DNA of 64,000 nt from Pseudomonas asiatica (GCF_040214835.1 NZ_CP157874.1:686001-750000), one strand, 5' to 3'; positions 30,704 to 41,105 are shown, counted from the first letter of the stretch. The notes: generated by a model not told the origin, from the sequence alone. Numbers and translations are program-made.

Positions 30704-33268
30704 ATGCGAATAGACCGTTTGACCAGCAAGCTGCAGCTTGCAATATCCGATGCCCAATCCCTGGCCGTTGGCATGGACCACCCTGCCATCGAGCCCGTGC
30801 ACCTGTTGCAGGCACTGCTCGAGCAGCAGGGCGGTTCGATCAAGCCGCTGCTGATGCAGGTAGGCTTCGACATCAACAGCCTGCGCCAGGCGCTGGTGAA
30901 AGAACTCGACCAGCTGCCGAAAATCCAGAACCCCACCGGCGACGTGAACATGTCGCAGGACCTGGCGCGCCTGCTCAACCAGGCCGACCGCCTGGCCCAG
31001 CAGAAGGGCGACCAGTTCATTTCCAGCGAGCTGGTGCTGCTGGCCGCCATGGACGAGAACAGCAAGCTAGGCAAGCTGTTGTTGAGCCAGGGCGTGACCA
31101 AGAAGGCCCTGGAAAATGCCATCAACAACCTGCGCGGCGGCGCGGCCGTCAACGACGCCAACGCCGAGGAATCGCGCCAGGCGCTGGACAAGTACACCGT
31201 CGACCTGACCAAGCGTGCCGAAGAAGGCAAGCTGGACCCGGTGATCGGCCGTGACGACGAAATTCGCCGTACCGTGCAGGTACTGCAACGCCGTACCAAG
31301 AACAACCCGGTGCTGATCGGTGAGCCTGGCGTAGGCAAGACCGCCATCGCCGAAGGCCTGGCCCAGCGCATCATCAATGGTGAAGTGCCCGACGGCCTCA
31401 AGGGCAAACGCCTGCTGGCGCTGGACATGGGCGCGCTGATTGCCGGTGCCAAGTACCGCGGCGAGTTCGAAGAGCGCCTCAAAGGCCTGCTGAACGAGCT
31501 GTCCAAGCAGGAAGGCCAGATCATCCTGTTCATCGATGAACTGCACACCATGGTCGGCGCCGGCAAAGGCGAGGGCGCCATGGATGCCGGCAACATGCTC
31601 AAGCCGGCCCTGGCCCGTGGCGAGCTGCACTGCGTTGGCGCGACCACGCTGAACGAGTACCGCCAGTTCATCGAGAAGGACGCGGCCCTGGAGCGCCGCT
31701 TCCAGAAGGTGCTGGTCGAGGAGCCGAGCGAGGAAGACACCATCGCCATTCTGCGTGGCCTGAAGGAGCGCTATGAAGTGCACCACAAGGTGGCCATCAC
31801 CGACGGCGCCATCATTGCTGCGGCCAAGCTCAGCCACCGCTACATCACCGACCGCCAGCTGCCGGACAAGGCCATCGACCTGATCGACGAAGCGGCCAGC
31901 CGCATCCGTATGGAGATCGACTCCAAGCCGGAAGTGCTCGACCGCCTCGACCGTCGCCTGATCCAGCTGAAGGTGGAATCGCAGGCGCTGAAGAAGGAAG
32001 AGGACGAAGCGGCGAAAAAACGCCTGGAGAAGCTGACCGAGGAAATCGACCGGCTGGAGCGTGAGTACGCCGACCTGGAAGAAATCTGGGCCTCCGAGAA
32101 GGCTGAGGTGCAGGGCTCGGCGCAGATCCAGCAAAAGATCGAGCAGGCCCGCCAGGAGCTGGAGACCGCCCGTCGCAAAGGCGACCTGAGCCGCATGGCC
32201 GAGCTGCAGTACGGGGTGATCCCGGACCTGGAGCGCAGCCTGCAGATGGTCGACCAGCACGGCAAGACCGAAAACCAGTTGCTGCGCAACAAGGTCACCG
32301 AGGAAGAAATTGCCGAGGTGGTGTCGAAGTGGACCGGTATCCCGGTGGCCAAGATGCTCGAAGGCGAGCGTGAAAAGCTGCTGAAGATGGAAGAGCTGCT
32401 GCACCAGCGCGTGATCGGCCAGGGCGAGGCGGTAACCGCGGTGGCCAACGCCGTGCGCCGTTCGCGTGCCGGGCTGTCCGACCCGAACCGGCCGAGTGGC
32501 TCGTTCCTGTTCCTTGGCCCGACCGGGGTGGGCAAGACCGAGCTGTGCAAGGCGCTGGCCGAGTTCCTGTTCGACACCGAAGAGGCGATGGTGCGCATCG
32601 ACATGTCCGAGTTCATGGAGAAGCATTCCGTGGCTCGCCTGATCGGTGCCCCACCAGGCTATGTAGGGTATGAAGAGGGCGGTTACCTGACCGAGGCGGT
32701 ACGGCGCAAGCCATACTCGGTGGTGCTACTGGACGAGGTGGAGAAGGCCCACCCGGATGTGTTCAACGTGCTGCTGCAGGTGCTGGAAGACGGCCGCCTG
32801 ACCGACAGCCACGGGCGCACCGTGGACTTCCGCAACACCGTGATCGTGATGACCTCCAACCTGGGCTCGGCGCAGATCCAGGAACTGGTGGGTGACCGCG
32901 AGGCACAGCGTGCGGCGGTGATGGATGCGGTGGGTTCGCACTTCCGTCCGGAGTTCATCAACCGTATCGACGAAGTGGTGGTGTTCGAGCCACTGGGCCG
33001 CGAGCAGATTGCCGGCATTACCGAAATCCAGCTGGGCCGCCTGCGCAGCCGCCTGCTGGAGCGCGAACTGTCGCTGAGCTTGAGCCCGGAGGCGTTGGAC
33101 AAGCTGATTGCCGTGGGTTACGACCCGGTGTATGGCGCACGGCCGCTGAAGCGGGCCATCCAGCGCTGGATCGAAAACCCGTTGGCGCAGTTGATCCTGG
33201 CAGGCAAGTTCATGCCGGGGACGGCGATTACCGCCAAGGTGGAAGGCGACGAAATCGTCTTCGGCTGA
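30704..33268 (+). CDS. clpB: ATP-dependent disaggregase ClpB
   Basis: An 854-residue Hsp100 AAA+ chaperone. It has the N domain (residues 1-145), NBD1 with Walker A GEPGVGKT at 206-213, the coiled-coil middle domain (about 410-520, rich in E, K and R), and NBD2 with Walker A GPTGVGKT at 605-612. It threads aggregated proteins with DnaK. Preceded by a sigma32-like promoter and followed by a strong terminator, so it is a single-gene transcription unit. Confidence 0.97.
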   Translation: MRIDRLTSKLQLAISDAQSLAVGMDHPAIEPVHLLQALLEQQGGSIKPLLMQVGFDINSLRQALVKELDQLPKIQNPTGDVNMSQDLARLLNQADRLAQQKGDQFISSELVLLAAMDENSKLGKLLLSQGVTKKALENAINNLRGGAAVNDANAEESRQALDKYTVDLTKRAEEGKLDPVIGRDDEIRRTVQVLQRRTKNNPVLIGEPGVGKTAIAEGLAQRIINGEVPDGLKGKRLLALDMGALIAGAKYRGEFEERLKGLLNELSKQEGQIILFIDELHTMVGAGKGEGAMDAGNMLKPALARGELHCVGATTLNEYRQFIEKDAALERRFQKVLVEEPSEEDTIAILRGLKERYEVHHKVAITDGAIIAAAKLSHRYITDRQLPDKAIDLIDEAASRIRMEIDSKPEVLDRLDRRLIQLKVESQALKKEEDEAAKKRLEKLTEEIDRLEREYADLEEIWASEKAEVQGSAQIQQKIEQARQELETARRKGDLSRMAELQYGVIPDLERSLQMVDQHGKTENQLLRNKVTEEEIAEVVSKWTGIPVAKMLEGEREKLLKMEELLHQRVIGQGEAVTAVANAVRRSRAGLSDPNRPSGSFLFLGPTGVGKTELCKALAEFLFDTEEAMVRIDMSEFMEKHSVARLIGAPPGYVGYEEGGYLTEAVRRKPYSVVLLDEVEKAHPDVFNVLLQVLEDGRLTDSHGRTVDFRNTVIVMTSNLGSAQIQELVGDREAQRAAVMDAVGSHFRPEFINRIDEVVVFEPLGREQIAGITEIQLGRLRSRLLERELSLSLSPEALDKLIAVGYDPVYGARPLKRAIQRWIENPLAQLILAGKFMPGTAITAKVEGDEIVFG

Positions 33269-33282
33269 TCTGTTTCACCATG

Positions 33283-33308
33283 AGCCCCGCATCTGCGGGG
33301 CTTTTTTT
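33283..33308 (+). terminator. clpB terminator
   Basis: agccccgc and gcggggct arms with a four-base loop, followed by TTTTTT; 14 nt after the clpB stop codon. Confidence 0.9.
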
Positions 33309-33320
33309 GCCTGTGCAGTA

Positions 33321-33354
33321 CCTGTGGGAGCGGGTTTACCCGCGAAGAGGCCGG
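33321..33354. repeat. Single REP element
   Basis: cctgtgggagcgggtttacc then cgcgaagaggccgg. No inverted partner is nearby, unlike most other copies here. Confidence 0.8.
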
Positions 33355-33542
33355 TACAGCCCCAGCAAATCCGGGCCTTTCCGGCTTCCTGGATAACTAG
33401 CTGAAATTTTTGAAATTTTTGCTTGCATCTAAAAACGAGTGCCCCTAATATACGCCGCGTTGTCAGGCACTAAGCGAATCACCAGCAACATCGGTGACCG
33501 CAAAACAACTTACAAATCAGTAAGTTGAATGAAAAAAAGTGG

Positions 33543-33570
33543 TTGACAAGCAAAACGAAGAATGTAGAAT
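33543..33570 (+). promoter_or_regulatory. tRNA operon promoter
   Basis: TTGACA (33543-33548), 16 nt, TAGAAT (33565-33570) is an almost consensus sigma70 promoter. It lies 94 nt upstream of tRNA-Asn. The AT-rich stretch at about 33395-33440 upstream could act as an UP element. No coding gene is seen between clpB and the tRNAs. Confidence 0.8.
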
Positions 33571-33664
33571 AGCCGGCCTCAGCAGCGACAACGCGAAAGC
33601 GGGTAGCCAAAGAGACCGAAGCTAACACAAGCTTCGAAGCTGTAAAGATGTACCGAAGTTCAGT

Positions 33665-33740
33665 TCCGCGATAGCTCAGTCGGTAGAGCAAATGACTGTT
33701 AATCATTGGGTCCCTGGTTCGAGTCCAGGTCGCGGAGCCA
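33665..33740 (+). tRNA. tRNA-Asn (anticodon GUU)
   Basis: A 76-nt cloverleaf with tccgcga/tcgcgga acceptor arms, anticodon loop ctgttaa, TTCGAGT in the T-arm and encoded CCA. First of the five-tRNA cluster. Confidence 0.96.
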
Positions 33741-33744
33741 ATCT

Positions 33745-33821
33745 CGGGGTGTAGCGCAGTCCGGTAGCGCGCCTGCTTTGGGAGCAGGATGTCAGGAGTT
33801 CGAATCCCCTCACCCCGACCA
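33745..33821 (+). tRNA. tRNA-Pro (anticodon UGG), copy 1
   Basis: A 77-nt tRNA with cggggtg/caccccg acceptor arms, anticodon loop tttggga and encoded CCA. Identical in sequence to copy 2 at 33951. Confidence 0.96.
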
Positions 33822-33827
33822 TTTTCC

Positions 33828-33903
33828 GGGTCGTTAGCTCAGTTGGTAGAGCAGTTGGCTTTTAACCAATTGGTCGTAGGTTCGAATCCTACACGACCCA
33901 CCA
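33828..33903 (+). tRNA. tRNA-Lys (anticodon UUU), copy 1
   Basis: A 76-nt tRNA with gggtcgt/acgaccc acceptor arms, anticodon loop cttttaa and encoded CCA. Followed by its own hairpin terminator. Confidence 0.96.
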
Positions 33904-33906
33904 TGT

Positions 33907-33938
33907 AAAAAGGGCATCTCAAGCGAGATGCCCTTTTT
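33907..33938 (+). terminator. Terminator between the two Pro-Lys units
   Basis: aaaaagggcatctc / gagatgcccttttt stem with a four-base loop. A near copy follows the second Lys gene, so the terminator was duplicated with the tRNAs. Confidence 0.85.
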
Positions 33939-33950
33939 CTTTAAGTATCA

Positions 33951-34027
33951 CGGGGTGTAGCGCAGTCCGGTAGCGCGCCTGCTTTGGGAGCAGGATGTCA
34001 GGAGTTCGAATCCCCTCACCCCGACCA
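33951..34027 (+). tRNA. tRNA-Pro (anticodon UGG), copy 2
   Basis: Same 77-nt sequence as copy 1. It sits downstream of an apparent terminator, so its expression needs readthrough or its own promoter; no obvious promoter is seen in the 12 nt between. Confidence 0.96.
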
Positions 34028-34032
34028 TTTCC

Positions 34033-34108
34033 GGGTCGTTAGCTCAGTTGGTAGAGCAGTTGGCTTTTAACCAATTGGTCGTAGGTTCGAATCCTACACG
34101 ACCCACCA
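34033..34108 (+). tRNA. tRNA-Lys (anticodon UUU), copy 2
   Basis: Same 76-nt sequence as copy 1. The Pro-Lys spacer is 5 nt here and 6 nt in the first unit. Confidence 0.96.
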
Positions 34109-34110
34109 TG

Positions 34111-34147
34111 AAAAAAAGGGCATCTCGCATGAGATGCCCTTTTTTTT
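34111..34147 (+). terminator. tRNA cluster terminator
   Basis: aaaagggcatctc / gagatgccctttt arms with loop gcat and a long T run, two nt after the second tRNA-Lys. Confidence 0.9.
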
Positions 34148-34193
34148 GCGTTGAATTTATCCCACAAGAATGCGCTCTTGGGCCTACACAGCC

Positions 34194-34270
34194 CTGTGTG
34201 GGAGCGGGTTCACCCGCGAATGCGGCAGCAGGTTCACCATCGCATTCGCGGGTAAACCCGCTCCCACAGG
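34194..34270. repeat. Inverted REP pair
   Basis: ctgtgtgggagcgggttcac...gaatgc and gcattcgcgggtaaac...ctcccacagg, between the tRNA cluster and the ndh stop codon. Confidence 0.85.
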
Positions 34271-34285
34271 GCATGCTGGTGTCTG

Positions 34286-35581
34286 TCAGTGCAGTTTCAG
34301 GCGCGGCTCGGTACCCCGGCCAATCTTGCTACCCAGCATCATCAACGCCGTACGGAAGAACCCGTACAACGCCATCTGGTGCATCCGGTACAGCGACACG
34401 TAGAACATCCGCGCCAGCCAACCCTCCAGCTTCACGCTGCCCATCAGGTTACCCATCAGGTTGCCCACCGCCGAGAAGCGCGACAGCGACACCAGCGAAC
34501 CGTAGTCCTTGTACTCATAGGTCGGCAGCGCCTTGTTCTCCAGCCGCGCCTTCAAACTCTGCGCCAGCATCGAAGCCTGCTGGTGCGCCGCCTGGGCACG
34601 TGGCGGCACGTTGCGGTCGCTACCCGGTTGCGGGCAGGCGGCGCAGTCACCGAAGGCAAAGATATTGTCGTCGCGCGTGGTCTGCAGGGTAGGGCGCACC
34701 ACCAGCTGGTTGATGCGGTTGGTTTCCAGGCCATCGATGTCCTTGAGGAAACCCGGCGCACGGATACCGGCCGCCCACACCTTCAGGCTGGCCTGGATCA
34801 CTTCACCGTCCTTGGTTTTCAAGCCATCCTCGGTCACTTCACTGACGGCGGCATTGGTCATCACCTTCACCCCGAGCTTTTCCAGGGTCTTGTGCACCGG
34901 CACGCTGATGCGCTCTGGCAGTGCCGGCAACACGCGCGGGCCCGCCTCGATAATGGTGATGTGCATGTCCTTGGGCTGGATGCGGTCCAGGCCATAGGCC
35001 GCCAGTTCGTGGGCAGCGTGATGCAGCTCGGCGGCCAGTTCCACACCGGTGGCACCGGCGCCGACGATGGCCACGCTGATCTTCTCGCTCGCCACGTCAC
35101 CGGCATGGGCACGCAGGTAGTGGTTGAGCAACTGCTGGTGGAAGCGCTCGGCCTGCTTGCGGGTGTCGAGGAACAGGCAGTGCTGCGCCGCGCCCAGGGT
35201 GCCGAAGTCGTTGGTGTTGGAACCCACGGCAATGACCAGGGTGTCGTAGCCCAGGGTGCGCGCAGGCAGCAGCTCGCGGCCCTCTTCGTCGAGGGTGGCG
35301 GCCAGTTGAATCTGTTTGCCTTCACGGTCCAGGCCGCTCATGCGCCCCAGCTGGAAGTTGAAGTGGTTCCACTTGGCCTGGGCCACGTAGTTCAGTTCGT
35401 CTTCCGAGGAGTTCAGCGAGCCGGCGGCCACTTCGTGCAGCAGGGGCTTCCAGATGTGCGTGAGGTTGGCGTCGACCAGGGTGATCTCGGCCTGCTTGCG
35501 CTTGCCCAGGCTTTTACCCAGGCGGGTCGCCAGTTCCAGGCCGCCGGCGCCGCCGCCGACAATCACGATGCGATGAGTCAT
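34286..35581 (-). CDS. ndh: Type II NADH dehydrogenase
   Basis: A 431-residue membrane-associated flavoprotein that passes electrons from NADH to quinone without proton pumping. Two Rossmann folds: IVGGGAGGLELA near residue 6 (FAD) and VAIVGAGATGVELAAEL near 170 (NADH). The conserved AxGDCA motif appears as FAFGDCAACPQPG. The C-terminal amphipathic segment after residue 380 is the membrane anchor. It is downstream of the small DUF3094 gene on the same strand. Confidence 0.93.
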   Translation of the reverse strand: MTHRIVIVGGGAGGLELATRLGKSLGKRKQAEITLVDANLTHIWKPLLHEVAAGSLNSSEDELNYVAQAKWNHFNFQLGRMSGLDREGKQIQLAATLDEEGRELLPARTLGYDTLVIAVGSNTNDFGTLGAAQHCLFLDTRKQAERFHQQLLNHYLRAHAGDVASEKISVAIVGAGATGVELAAELHHAAHELAAYGLDRIQPKDMHITIIEAGPRVLPALPERISVPVHKTLEKLGVKVMTNAAVSEVTEDGLKTKDGEVIQASLKVWAAGIRAPGFLKDIDGLETNRINQLVVRPTLQTTRDDNIFAFGDCAACPQPGSDRNVPPRAQAAHQQASMLAQSLKARLENKALPTYEYKDYGSLVSLSRFSAVGNLMGNLMGSVKLEGWLARMFYVSLYRMHQMALYGFFRTALMMLGSKIGRGTEPRLKLH

Positions 35582-35665
35582 GGGGATATCTCATAAGGTT
35601 TACGGAATTCGTGGCCCCGGGGGCCGGCCGCAAACTGCACGAGGGGAGGGCGAGCGCGAAGCAGC

Positions 35666-35839
35666 TCATAGCACCAGTCCACTGAGCAGGCGGCTGATGA
35701 GACCCAACCCGATGGTCACGGCCACCACCAGCACAAGGAGCAGCCACGGCCGGAAGGGCCTGCGCTCGACTTGGTGCTGGGGGGCTCGCAGATACTCATC
35801 GACACGACGCTGATCTTCCGGATTCAGGCGGCTGGTCAT
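35666..35839 (-). CDS. DUF3094-like small membrane protein
   Basis: A 57-residue protein read on the minus strand, start ATG at 35839, stop TGA at 35668-35666. The N-terminal 30 residues are charged (MTSRLNPEDQRRVDEYLRAP); one membrane helix follows (WLLLVLVVAVTIGLGLIS). It matches my recollection of the DUF3094 family, which sits next to ndh in pseudomonads. Function unknown. It lies 84 nt upstream of ndh in the same direction. Confidence 0.72.
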   Translation of the reverse strand: MTSRLNPEDQRRVDEYLRAPQHQVERRPFRPWLLLVLVVAVTIGLGLISRLLSGLVL

Positions 35840-35871
35840 GGTAGGGCCTCGTCAGGTAGACGTTTGTGACT

Positions 35872-35895
35872 GCGTAAACGCTACAGCGTTCACGC
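35872..35895 (-). terminator. Hairpin after the DUF1780 gene
   Basis: gcgtaaacgc (35872-35881) and gcgttcacgc (35886-35895), one mismatch in ten, loop taca. There is no clear T run, so termination is possible but not certain. Confidence 0.4.
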
Positions 35896-35972
35896 AAGCG
35901 CTTGAAACAAATGATAATGCTTTCTATCTCTGGCGCCGAGTGTACGCCATCGCAAACATTCGCTGCACTGGA

Positions 35973-36602
35973 TCAAAGACTGATGCCCACGTCGAACACA
36001 ATGCTGCGGCCCAGGTTGCCGCGCAGGAAGTCGGGCGCGTCGGGGTGGGCGAACAGCACCCGGGCAAAGGTCGGCCCGACCAGCGACAGCGAGCGCCAAC
36101 CCTGGCGCAGGTATTCGGTGGGCGGCGGGAAGTGAGTGTTGAGGTCGAGCACTTCGCGCTTGAGGCTGGCGAAGGCAATGATGTCCAGCTCGTTCAGCTC
36201 CAGCCCGCGTTCCCGGTAGTTGTGCGCCTTCTTGCGCAAGGTCGGCGCCAGCCGCCCCAGCAGCTCGGTGGCACTGATGCGCCGCGGGCGCGCCTCGCGG
36301 CGTACAAGCTGCGCCAGGGAGAATGCACTGCGCCGGCGCTGCAGTTCTTCGCGCCATTCATCGTTGAGCCGGCGGCCCTCGTCGAGCACGAAAAACACCT
36401 CGAACGCCGCGTCACGGAACAGCACATCTGGCGGTTCTTGCCCGGCCGGTGTGAAGTCCTCGCTGCGGTAGGGGATGTTCAGCCCCTGCAACAGGCGTTG
36501 GCACACCCAACGCTCCCGCTCCCACTTGCGGGCGTTGGAGAGAAAGGCATTGGCTTGTTCCGCCTGGATGGTAAGCAGGCGCAGGTAGTCTGAGTCATCC
36601 AT
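35973..36602 (-). CDS. DUF1780-family protein
   Basis: A 209-residue soluble protein. Start ATG 36602 (MDDSDYLRLLTIQAEQANAF); the frame to 36752 crosses the divergent promoter and is not used. It resembles the DUF1780 family, which is largely confined to pseudomonads and has been suggested to have an endonuclease-like fold. I see an E/D-K pattern around residues 60-80 (PPDVLFRDAAFEVFFVLDEGR) but cannot assign a reaction. Same strand as the DUF3094 gene and ndh. Confidence 0.65.
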   Translation of the reverse strand: MDDSDYLRLLTIQAEQANAFLSNARKWERERWVCQRLLQGLNIPYRSEDFTPAGQEPPDVLFRDAAFEVFFVLDEGRRLNDEWREELQRRRSAFSLAQLVRREARPRRISATELLGRLAPTLRKKAHNYRERGLELNELDIIAFASLKREVLDLNTHFPPPTEYLRQGWRSLSLVGPTFARVLFAHPDAPDFLRGNLGRSIVFDVGISL

Positions 36603-36735
36603 GCAGACAAGCTTAGCCGCTAATCGATGACGATAAGATGCTGTTTGTGCGCAGGAATCAGCCCGGTACCGGCGCACGGTTGCGCTACCCCTGCCAGATG
36701 AAACCGAGAATGGGTGTAGACTCGGCTTTATCCAC

Positions 36736-37443
36736 ATGGCTGCAAGGGGCATTCGTCAGGTGATCAGCGCGCAGGTGTTGTCGGGCACCACCCTTACGCT
36801 TGGCTGGCTGGGATACGTGCCGTTGCTGATCTGGGCGGTCAGCCAGGTGCGCTGGGTTGAGCTGTTCACTGACCGGCGCCGCCAGCATCTGCTGTTTGGC
36901 ACGGTGTTCTGCCTGTTTGCCTTGTGGTTGGTGCGGCGCGATTTCGATACAGGGGTGTCGTACCACTTCATTGGCATGACGGCGGTCACGCTGTTGCTGG
37001 ACTGGCCACTGGCGGTGCTGGGCGGGTTTATGGCCCAGCTCGGCTTGCTGGCGCTGGGGCGCCAGGACCTGGCGGCGCTGGGGGTGAATGGCTTGTTGCT
37101 GGTTGGCCTGCCGGTGCTGATAGCCGAGGCGTGCGCGATAGGGGTCGAGCGCGCCCAGCCGCGGAACCTGTTTGTGTATATCTTCTGTTCAGGGTTCTTT
37201 CCGGCGGCATTGACCGTGCTGGCCTGCCTGTCGGCTGCGCTGGGGCTGTTGTGGCTGGACGGGCGCTTCGCCATGCCGGAGTGGCTCAGCGATTTTGTCG
37301 GCTACCTGTGGCTGATGATGTTCCCCGAAGCGTTCATCAACGGCACGGTGATCAGCGCGCTGGTGGTGTTTTGCCCGGAGTGGCTGGAAACCTTCAACCG
37401 GACGCGGTATCTGCAGGCGCCGTGGAAGGAGGATGATCGTTGA
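36736..37443 (+). CDS. CbiM-like energy-coupling transporter membrane protein
   Basis: A 235-residue, strongly hydrophobic protein with six or seven membrane helices. The pattern of short loops and the SYHFIGMTAVTLLLDWPLA segment resemble CbiM-type permease subunits of ECF transporters, which import cobalt or nickel. No CbiQ/CbiO partners are encoded nearby. A stand-alone CbiM-like protein is known in this position in other pseudomonads. Divergent from the DUF1780 gene. Confidence 0.6.
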   Translation: MAARGIRQVISAQVLSGTTLTLGWLGYVPLLIWAVSQVRWVELFTDRRRQHLLFGTVFCLFALWLVRRDFDTGVSYHFIGMTAVTLLLDWPLAVLGGFMAQLGLLALGRQDLAALGVNGLLLVGLPVLIAEACAIGVERAQPRNLFVYIFCSGFFPAALTVLACLSAALGLLWLDGRFAMPEWLSDFVGYLWLMMFPEAFINGTVISALVVFCPEWLETFNRTRYLQAPWKEDDR

Positions 37444-37458
37444 TTCTCTGGTGGCTGT

Positions 37459-37557
37459 ACTGGCCCTTTCGCGGGTGAACCCGCTCCCACAGGTATTGCA
37501 ACAGCCTTAAGAACAGCGAGGTCCTTGTGGGAGCGGGTTCACCCGCGAAAGGGCCCC
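37459..37557. repeat. Inverted REP pair
   Basis: tactggccctttcgcgggtg...ccacagg and tgtgggagcgggttcacccg...aagggcccc, lying between convergent genes. Confidence 0.85.
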
Positions 37558-37580
37558 TGAAGGACAACTTGGCTATCGGA

Positions 37581-37781
37581 TCAATGCCGCGGCTCCAGGT
37601 CCCCCGAGTACAGCTCATCCTCGGACTCTTCCGCCCCCGGAATCTTGTGCTCCTCCGCCGCCCAGGCGCCCAGGTCGATCAGCTTGCAACGGTCCGAACA
37701 GAACGGCCGGAACGGGCTTTTCTCGTTCCATTCCACAGGTGCGCCACAGGTCGGGCAATCGACGGTCAATGGCTGGCTCAT
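37581..37781 (-). CDS. yacG: DNA gyrase inhibitor YacG
   Basis: A 66-residue zinc-finger protein. The four zinc cysteines are C9, C12, C28 and C32. The acidic tail ([13 protein letters not shown]) is typical. YacG binds GyrB and inhibits gyrase. Overlaps coaE by four bases, as in the conserved pilD-coaE-yacG order. Confidence 0.93.
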   Translation of the reverse strand: MSQPLTVDCPTCGAPVEWNEKSPFRPFCSDRCKLIDLGAWAAEEHKIPGAEESEDELYSGDLEPRH

Positions 37782-38401
37782 GGCTGGCCTCCTCGTAAAG
37801 TCAGGTAAAAGTGGTGCAGGCGGTCAATCTGCTGATGCAGCGCGGCCAGGTCGCCGTCATTGACCACCACATCATCGGCATGGCGCAGGCGCTCCTCGCG
37901 GGCCAGCTGGGCCTTGAGAATGGCCTGCACCTGCTCGGCGCTGGTGTTGTCACGCGCCAGGGTACGCGCCACCTGCAGCTCCTGCGGCGCATCGATCACC
38001 AGCACCCGCTGGGTCTTCTGGTACTGGCCCGACTCGATCAGCAGCGGCGACACATACACCGCATACGGCGACTCCGCCTTGGCCAGGTAGCTGAAAATCT
38101 CCTGCCCGATCAACGGGTGCAGCAATTGCTCCAGCCATTTGCGCTGCGCCGGGTCGGCGAAGATCAGCTGGCGCAGGGCGGCACGATCGAGTTGACCGTC
38201 CGCCTGCAGCACGCCGGCGCCGAAGCGCTCGACGATGCTGGCCAGGGCGGGTCGGCCAGGCTCGACAACCCAACGCGCCGCCTGGTCGGCATCGACCAGA
38301 TGCACGCCAAGCTCGACGAAACGCTCGGCAGCGGCGCTCTTGCCGCTACCAATGCCGCCGGTCAGGCCGAGAATCCAGGGGGTAAAGGCCGCAGTGGTCA
38401 T
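37778..38401 (-). CDS. coaE: Dephospho-CoA kinase
   Basis: A 207-residue P-loop kinase making the last step of coenzyme A synthesis. Walker [12 protein letters not shown] lies at residues 12-22, and the substrate-binding [13 protein letters not shown] follows near 38. It overlaps yacG and touches the pilD stop codon. Confidence 0.95.
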   Translation of the reverse strand: MTTAAFTPWILGLTGGIGSGKSAAAERFVELGVHLVDADQAARWVVEPGRPALASIVERFGAGVLQADGQLDRAALRQLIFADPAQRKWLEQLLHPLIGQEIFSYLAKAESPYAVYVSPLLIESGQYQKTQRVLVIDAPQELQVARTLARDNTSAEQVQAILKAQLAREERLRHADDVVVNDGDLAALHQQIDRLHHFYLTLRGGQP

Positions 38402-39267
38402 CAGAATCCAAGCAGGTTTGTGTATGAGGCGTATATTTCATCACCCCAGAGCACGGCAATCCACCCCGCAATCGCCAGATAGGGGCCAAACGGGATCGCC
38501 GTGCCCATGGCATGGCGGCGCAAGCGCAACAGGCACAGCCCAGCCAGCGCCCCGACCACCGACGACAGCAGCAGGGTCAACGGCAACACCTGCCAGCCAC
38601 CCCAGGCCCCGATCAGCGCCATCAGCTTGAAGTCGCCATAGCCCATGCCCTCCTTGCCGGTAACCAGCTTGAACACCCAGTACACCGTCCACAGGCTGAG
38701 GTACCCGGCCACCGCGCCCCACAACGCACTGGTCAGCGGGACGTAGAGGCCGAAGGCGTTGACGATCAGCCCCAGCCACAGCATCGGCAACACCAGCGCA
38801 TCCGGAAGCAACTGGTGCTCGGCATCGATCAGGCTCAGGGCCAGCAGGCACCAGGTCAGCGGCAGCGCCAGCAAGGCCTCGGGCGAAGCACCAAAGCGCC
38901 AGGCCACCACCAGCGACAGCAGCGCGCTGGCTAACTCCACCAATGGGTAGCGCGGGCTGATGCGGGTTTTGCAGGCTGAACAACGCCCGCGCAGGACCAG
39001 GTAGCTGATGACCGGAATGTTCTCCCATGCGCGAATCCGATGCGCACAATGCGGGCAGCGCGAGGCGGGTAGCCACAGGTCGAAACGCTCGTGCGGCGTG
39101 ATCGGCAACTCCAGCATTTCCTGCGCCTCACGCTGCCATTGCCGCTCCAGCATGATCGGCAGGCGGTACACCAGCACATTGAGAAAACTGCCCACCAGCA
39201 GGCCGAGCACCGTGGCCAGGGTGAGAAAGTACGCCGGCTGCTCAGCCAGCAAAGTCCATAAAGTCAT
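38401..39267 (-). CDS. pilD: Prepilin peptidase / N-methyltransferase PilD
   Basis: A 288-residue polytopic enzyme that cleaves prepilin leaders and methylates the new N-terminus. The cytoplasmic loop has two CxxC pairs (CPHC and CSACKTR). The catalytic aspartates are in [11 protein letters not shown] and in the GxGD-type motif GMGYGDFK. It should process PilA (40695) and the minor pilins at 13.8-16.1 kb, and also type II secretion pseudopilins. It starts 2 nt after the pilC stop codon. Confidence 0.95.
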   Translation of the reverse strand: MTLWTLLAEQPAYFLTLATVLGLLVGSFLNVLVYRLPIMLERQWQREAQEMLELPITPHERFDLWLPASRCPHCAHRIRAWENIPVISYLVLRGRCSACKTRISPRYPLVELASALLSLVVAWRFGASPEALLALPLTWCLLALSLIDAEHQLLPDALVLPMLWLGLIVNAFGLYVPLTSALWGAVAGYLSLWTVYWVFKLVTGKEGMGYGDFKLMALIGAWGGWQVLPLTLLLSSVVGALAGLCLLRLRRHAMGTAIPFGPYLAIAGWIAVLWGDEIYASYTNLLGF

Positions 39268-39269
39268 GT

Positions 39270-40478
39270 TCAGATCAAGCTACCCAACTGGAAGATCGGC
39301 AGGTACATCGCCACCACCAGGCCGCCCACCAGCAAGCCCAGGACCAGCACGATGGCCGGCTCCAGCAGGCTGGTCAACTGGTCCAGCGCCTGGCTGACCT
39401 GTTCCTCGTAATGGCTGGCGGCTTTTTCCAGCATCTGGTCCAGCGTGCCGCTGGACTCCCCGATGGCCGTCAGTTGCACCAGCAGCGGCGGAAACAGCGG
39501 CTCAGCGGCCATCGCCTGGTGCAGCCCCTGCCCATTGGCCATGCCCTGGCGCAGCCGCAACACCGCCTGTTCATGCAGGTCGCCACCACTGACCCTGGCC
39601 ACCGTGCCCAGCGCATCCAGCAACGGCACCCCGGCGGAGTAGGACGTTGCCAGGCTGCGCGCAAAGCGCGCCAGCGCCGCCTGCCCCAGCAGCGTGCCGA
39701 ACACCGGCAAACCCAGCACTCGGCGAGATATCCACAGGCGTGCTGGCGCGTGCTGCCGGTAGAGCTGGCGCATGGCAACACCCAGCACCACACCCATCAC
39801 CAGCAACAGCGGCGCAAAGCGGCTCAGCCCTGTGGACAAGTCGATCACCCATTGGGTAAATGCCGGCAACGCCACGCCCATGCCAGAGAACATGCTCTCG
39901 AATTTCGGAATCACTTCCAGCAACAAGATCGCCGACACCCCCAGCCCCGTCAGCAACAGCAGCAGCGGGTAGATCATCGCCTTGCGCACCTTCTTGTGCA
40001 GCACCCGACGCTGCTCTAGCATGCCCGCCAGCTGTTCCAGCTGCCGGTCGAGCGTGCCGGACTGCTCACCCACCCGCACCAGGTTGCAGTACAGCGCATC
40101 GAACCAGCCCGGGTGGCGCTGCAACGCATCCGCCAGCCCCAGGCCCGAGGCCACATCCTGTTTCAATCTATCCAGCAATGCCGCCTGCGCCCCATCACAG
40201 CCACTGCGCCCCATTACCTCGAACGCCTGCAGCAGCGGCACCCCGGCCTTGAGCAAGGTCGCCAACTGCCGGCTGAACCCCGCCGGGTCAGCCTTTGCCC
40301 GCCGTTTCGGCAAACTGAACTGCAGTCCGCCGGCAGGCCGCAAACTGGCGACCTTGATGCCCTGGCGGATAAGCCCGGCACGCACATAGGCCGGGCTGCG
40401 CCCGGACGTTTGCCCGCTGACCGGCGTGCCGTTGGCGTCAGTGCCGTGCCAGGTGTAGAGGAGTGTGGATTGGGTCAT
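39270..40478 (-). CDS. pilC: Type IV pilus inner membrane platform protein PilC
   Basis: A 402-residue protein with two T2SSF (GspF/PilC) domains, each containing a GVPLLxALxxxA-type helix and a GEQSGTLD or GESSGTLD motif, and three membrane segments. Start ATG 40478 with an aagga site. It couples the assembly ATPase to pilin. In P. aeruginosa pilB lies between pilA and pilC; here the gene next to it is pilA with no pilB between them. Confidence 0.93.
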   Translation of the reverse strand: MTQSTLLYTWHGTDANGTPVSGQTSGRSPAYVRAGLIRQGIKVASLRPAGGLQFSLPKRRAKADPAGFSRQLATLLKAGVPLLQAFEVMGRSGCDGAQAALLDRLKQDVASGLGLADALQRHPGWFDALYCNLVRVGEQSGTLDRQLEQLAGMLEQRRVLHKKVRKAMIYPLLLLLTGLGVSAILLLEVIPKFESMFSGMGVALPAFTQWVIDLSTGLSRFAPLLLVMGVVLGVAMRQLYRQHAPARLWISRRVLGLPVFGTLLGQAALARFARSLATSYSAGVPLLDALGTVARVSGGDLHEQAVLRLRQGMANGQGLHQAMAAEPLFPPLLVQLTAIGESSGTLDQMLEKAASHYEEQVSQALDQLTSLLEPAIVLVLGLLVGGLVVAMYLPIFQLGSLI

Positions 40479-40658
40479 GCAAAGGTCCTTTTTCTGCCCG
40501 TGCGACAAGCCTGGAAACAGCTTGCCGCGCCCATGCGAGGGCGTGCTTCCGAGATGCTCACTAGAGTAGTTCAGCGAAGACGACGCCCGAGCGGGCAGGG
40601 GTGACAAAAGGTGTCTGTTCAGGCCTACTGCGCCGCTGCCAGCCGGGGTCGAGCCTGA

Positions 40659-41105
<447 letters not shown>

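Noticed and set aside
35905..35930. Fur-box-like atgataatgctttctat between the DUF3094 and DUF1780 genes
   Set aside because: Only about 11 of 19 positions fit the consensus, which is too weak.
40505..40530. Possible sigma54 promoter for pilA (tggaaacagcttgcc)
   Set aside because: The GG to GC spacing is one base short and the site is about 170 nt from the start codon.
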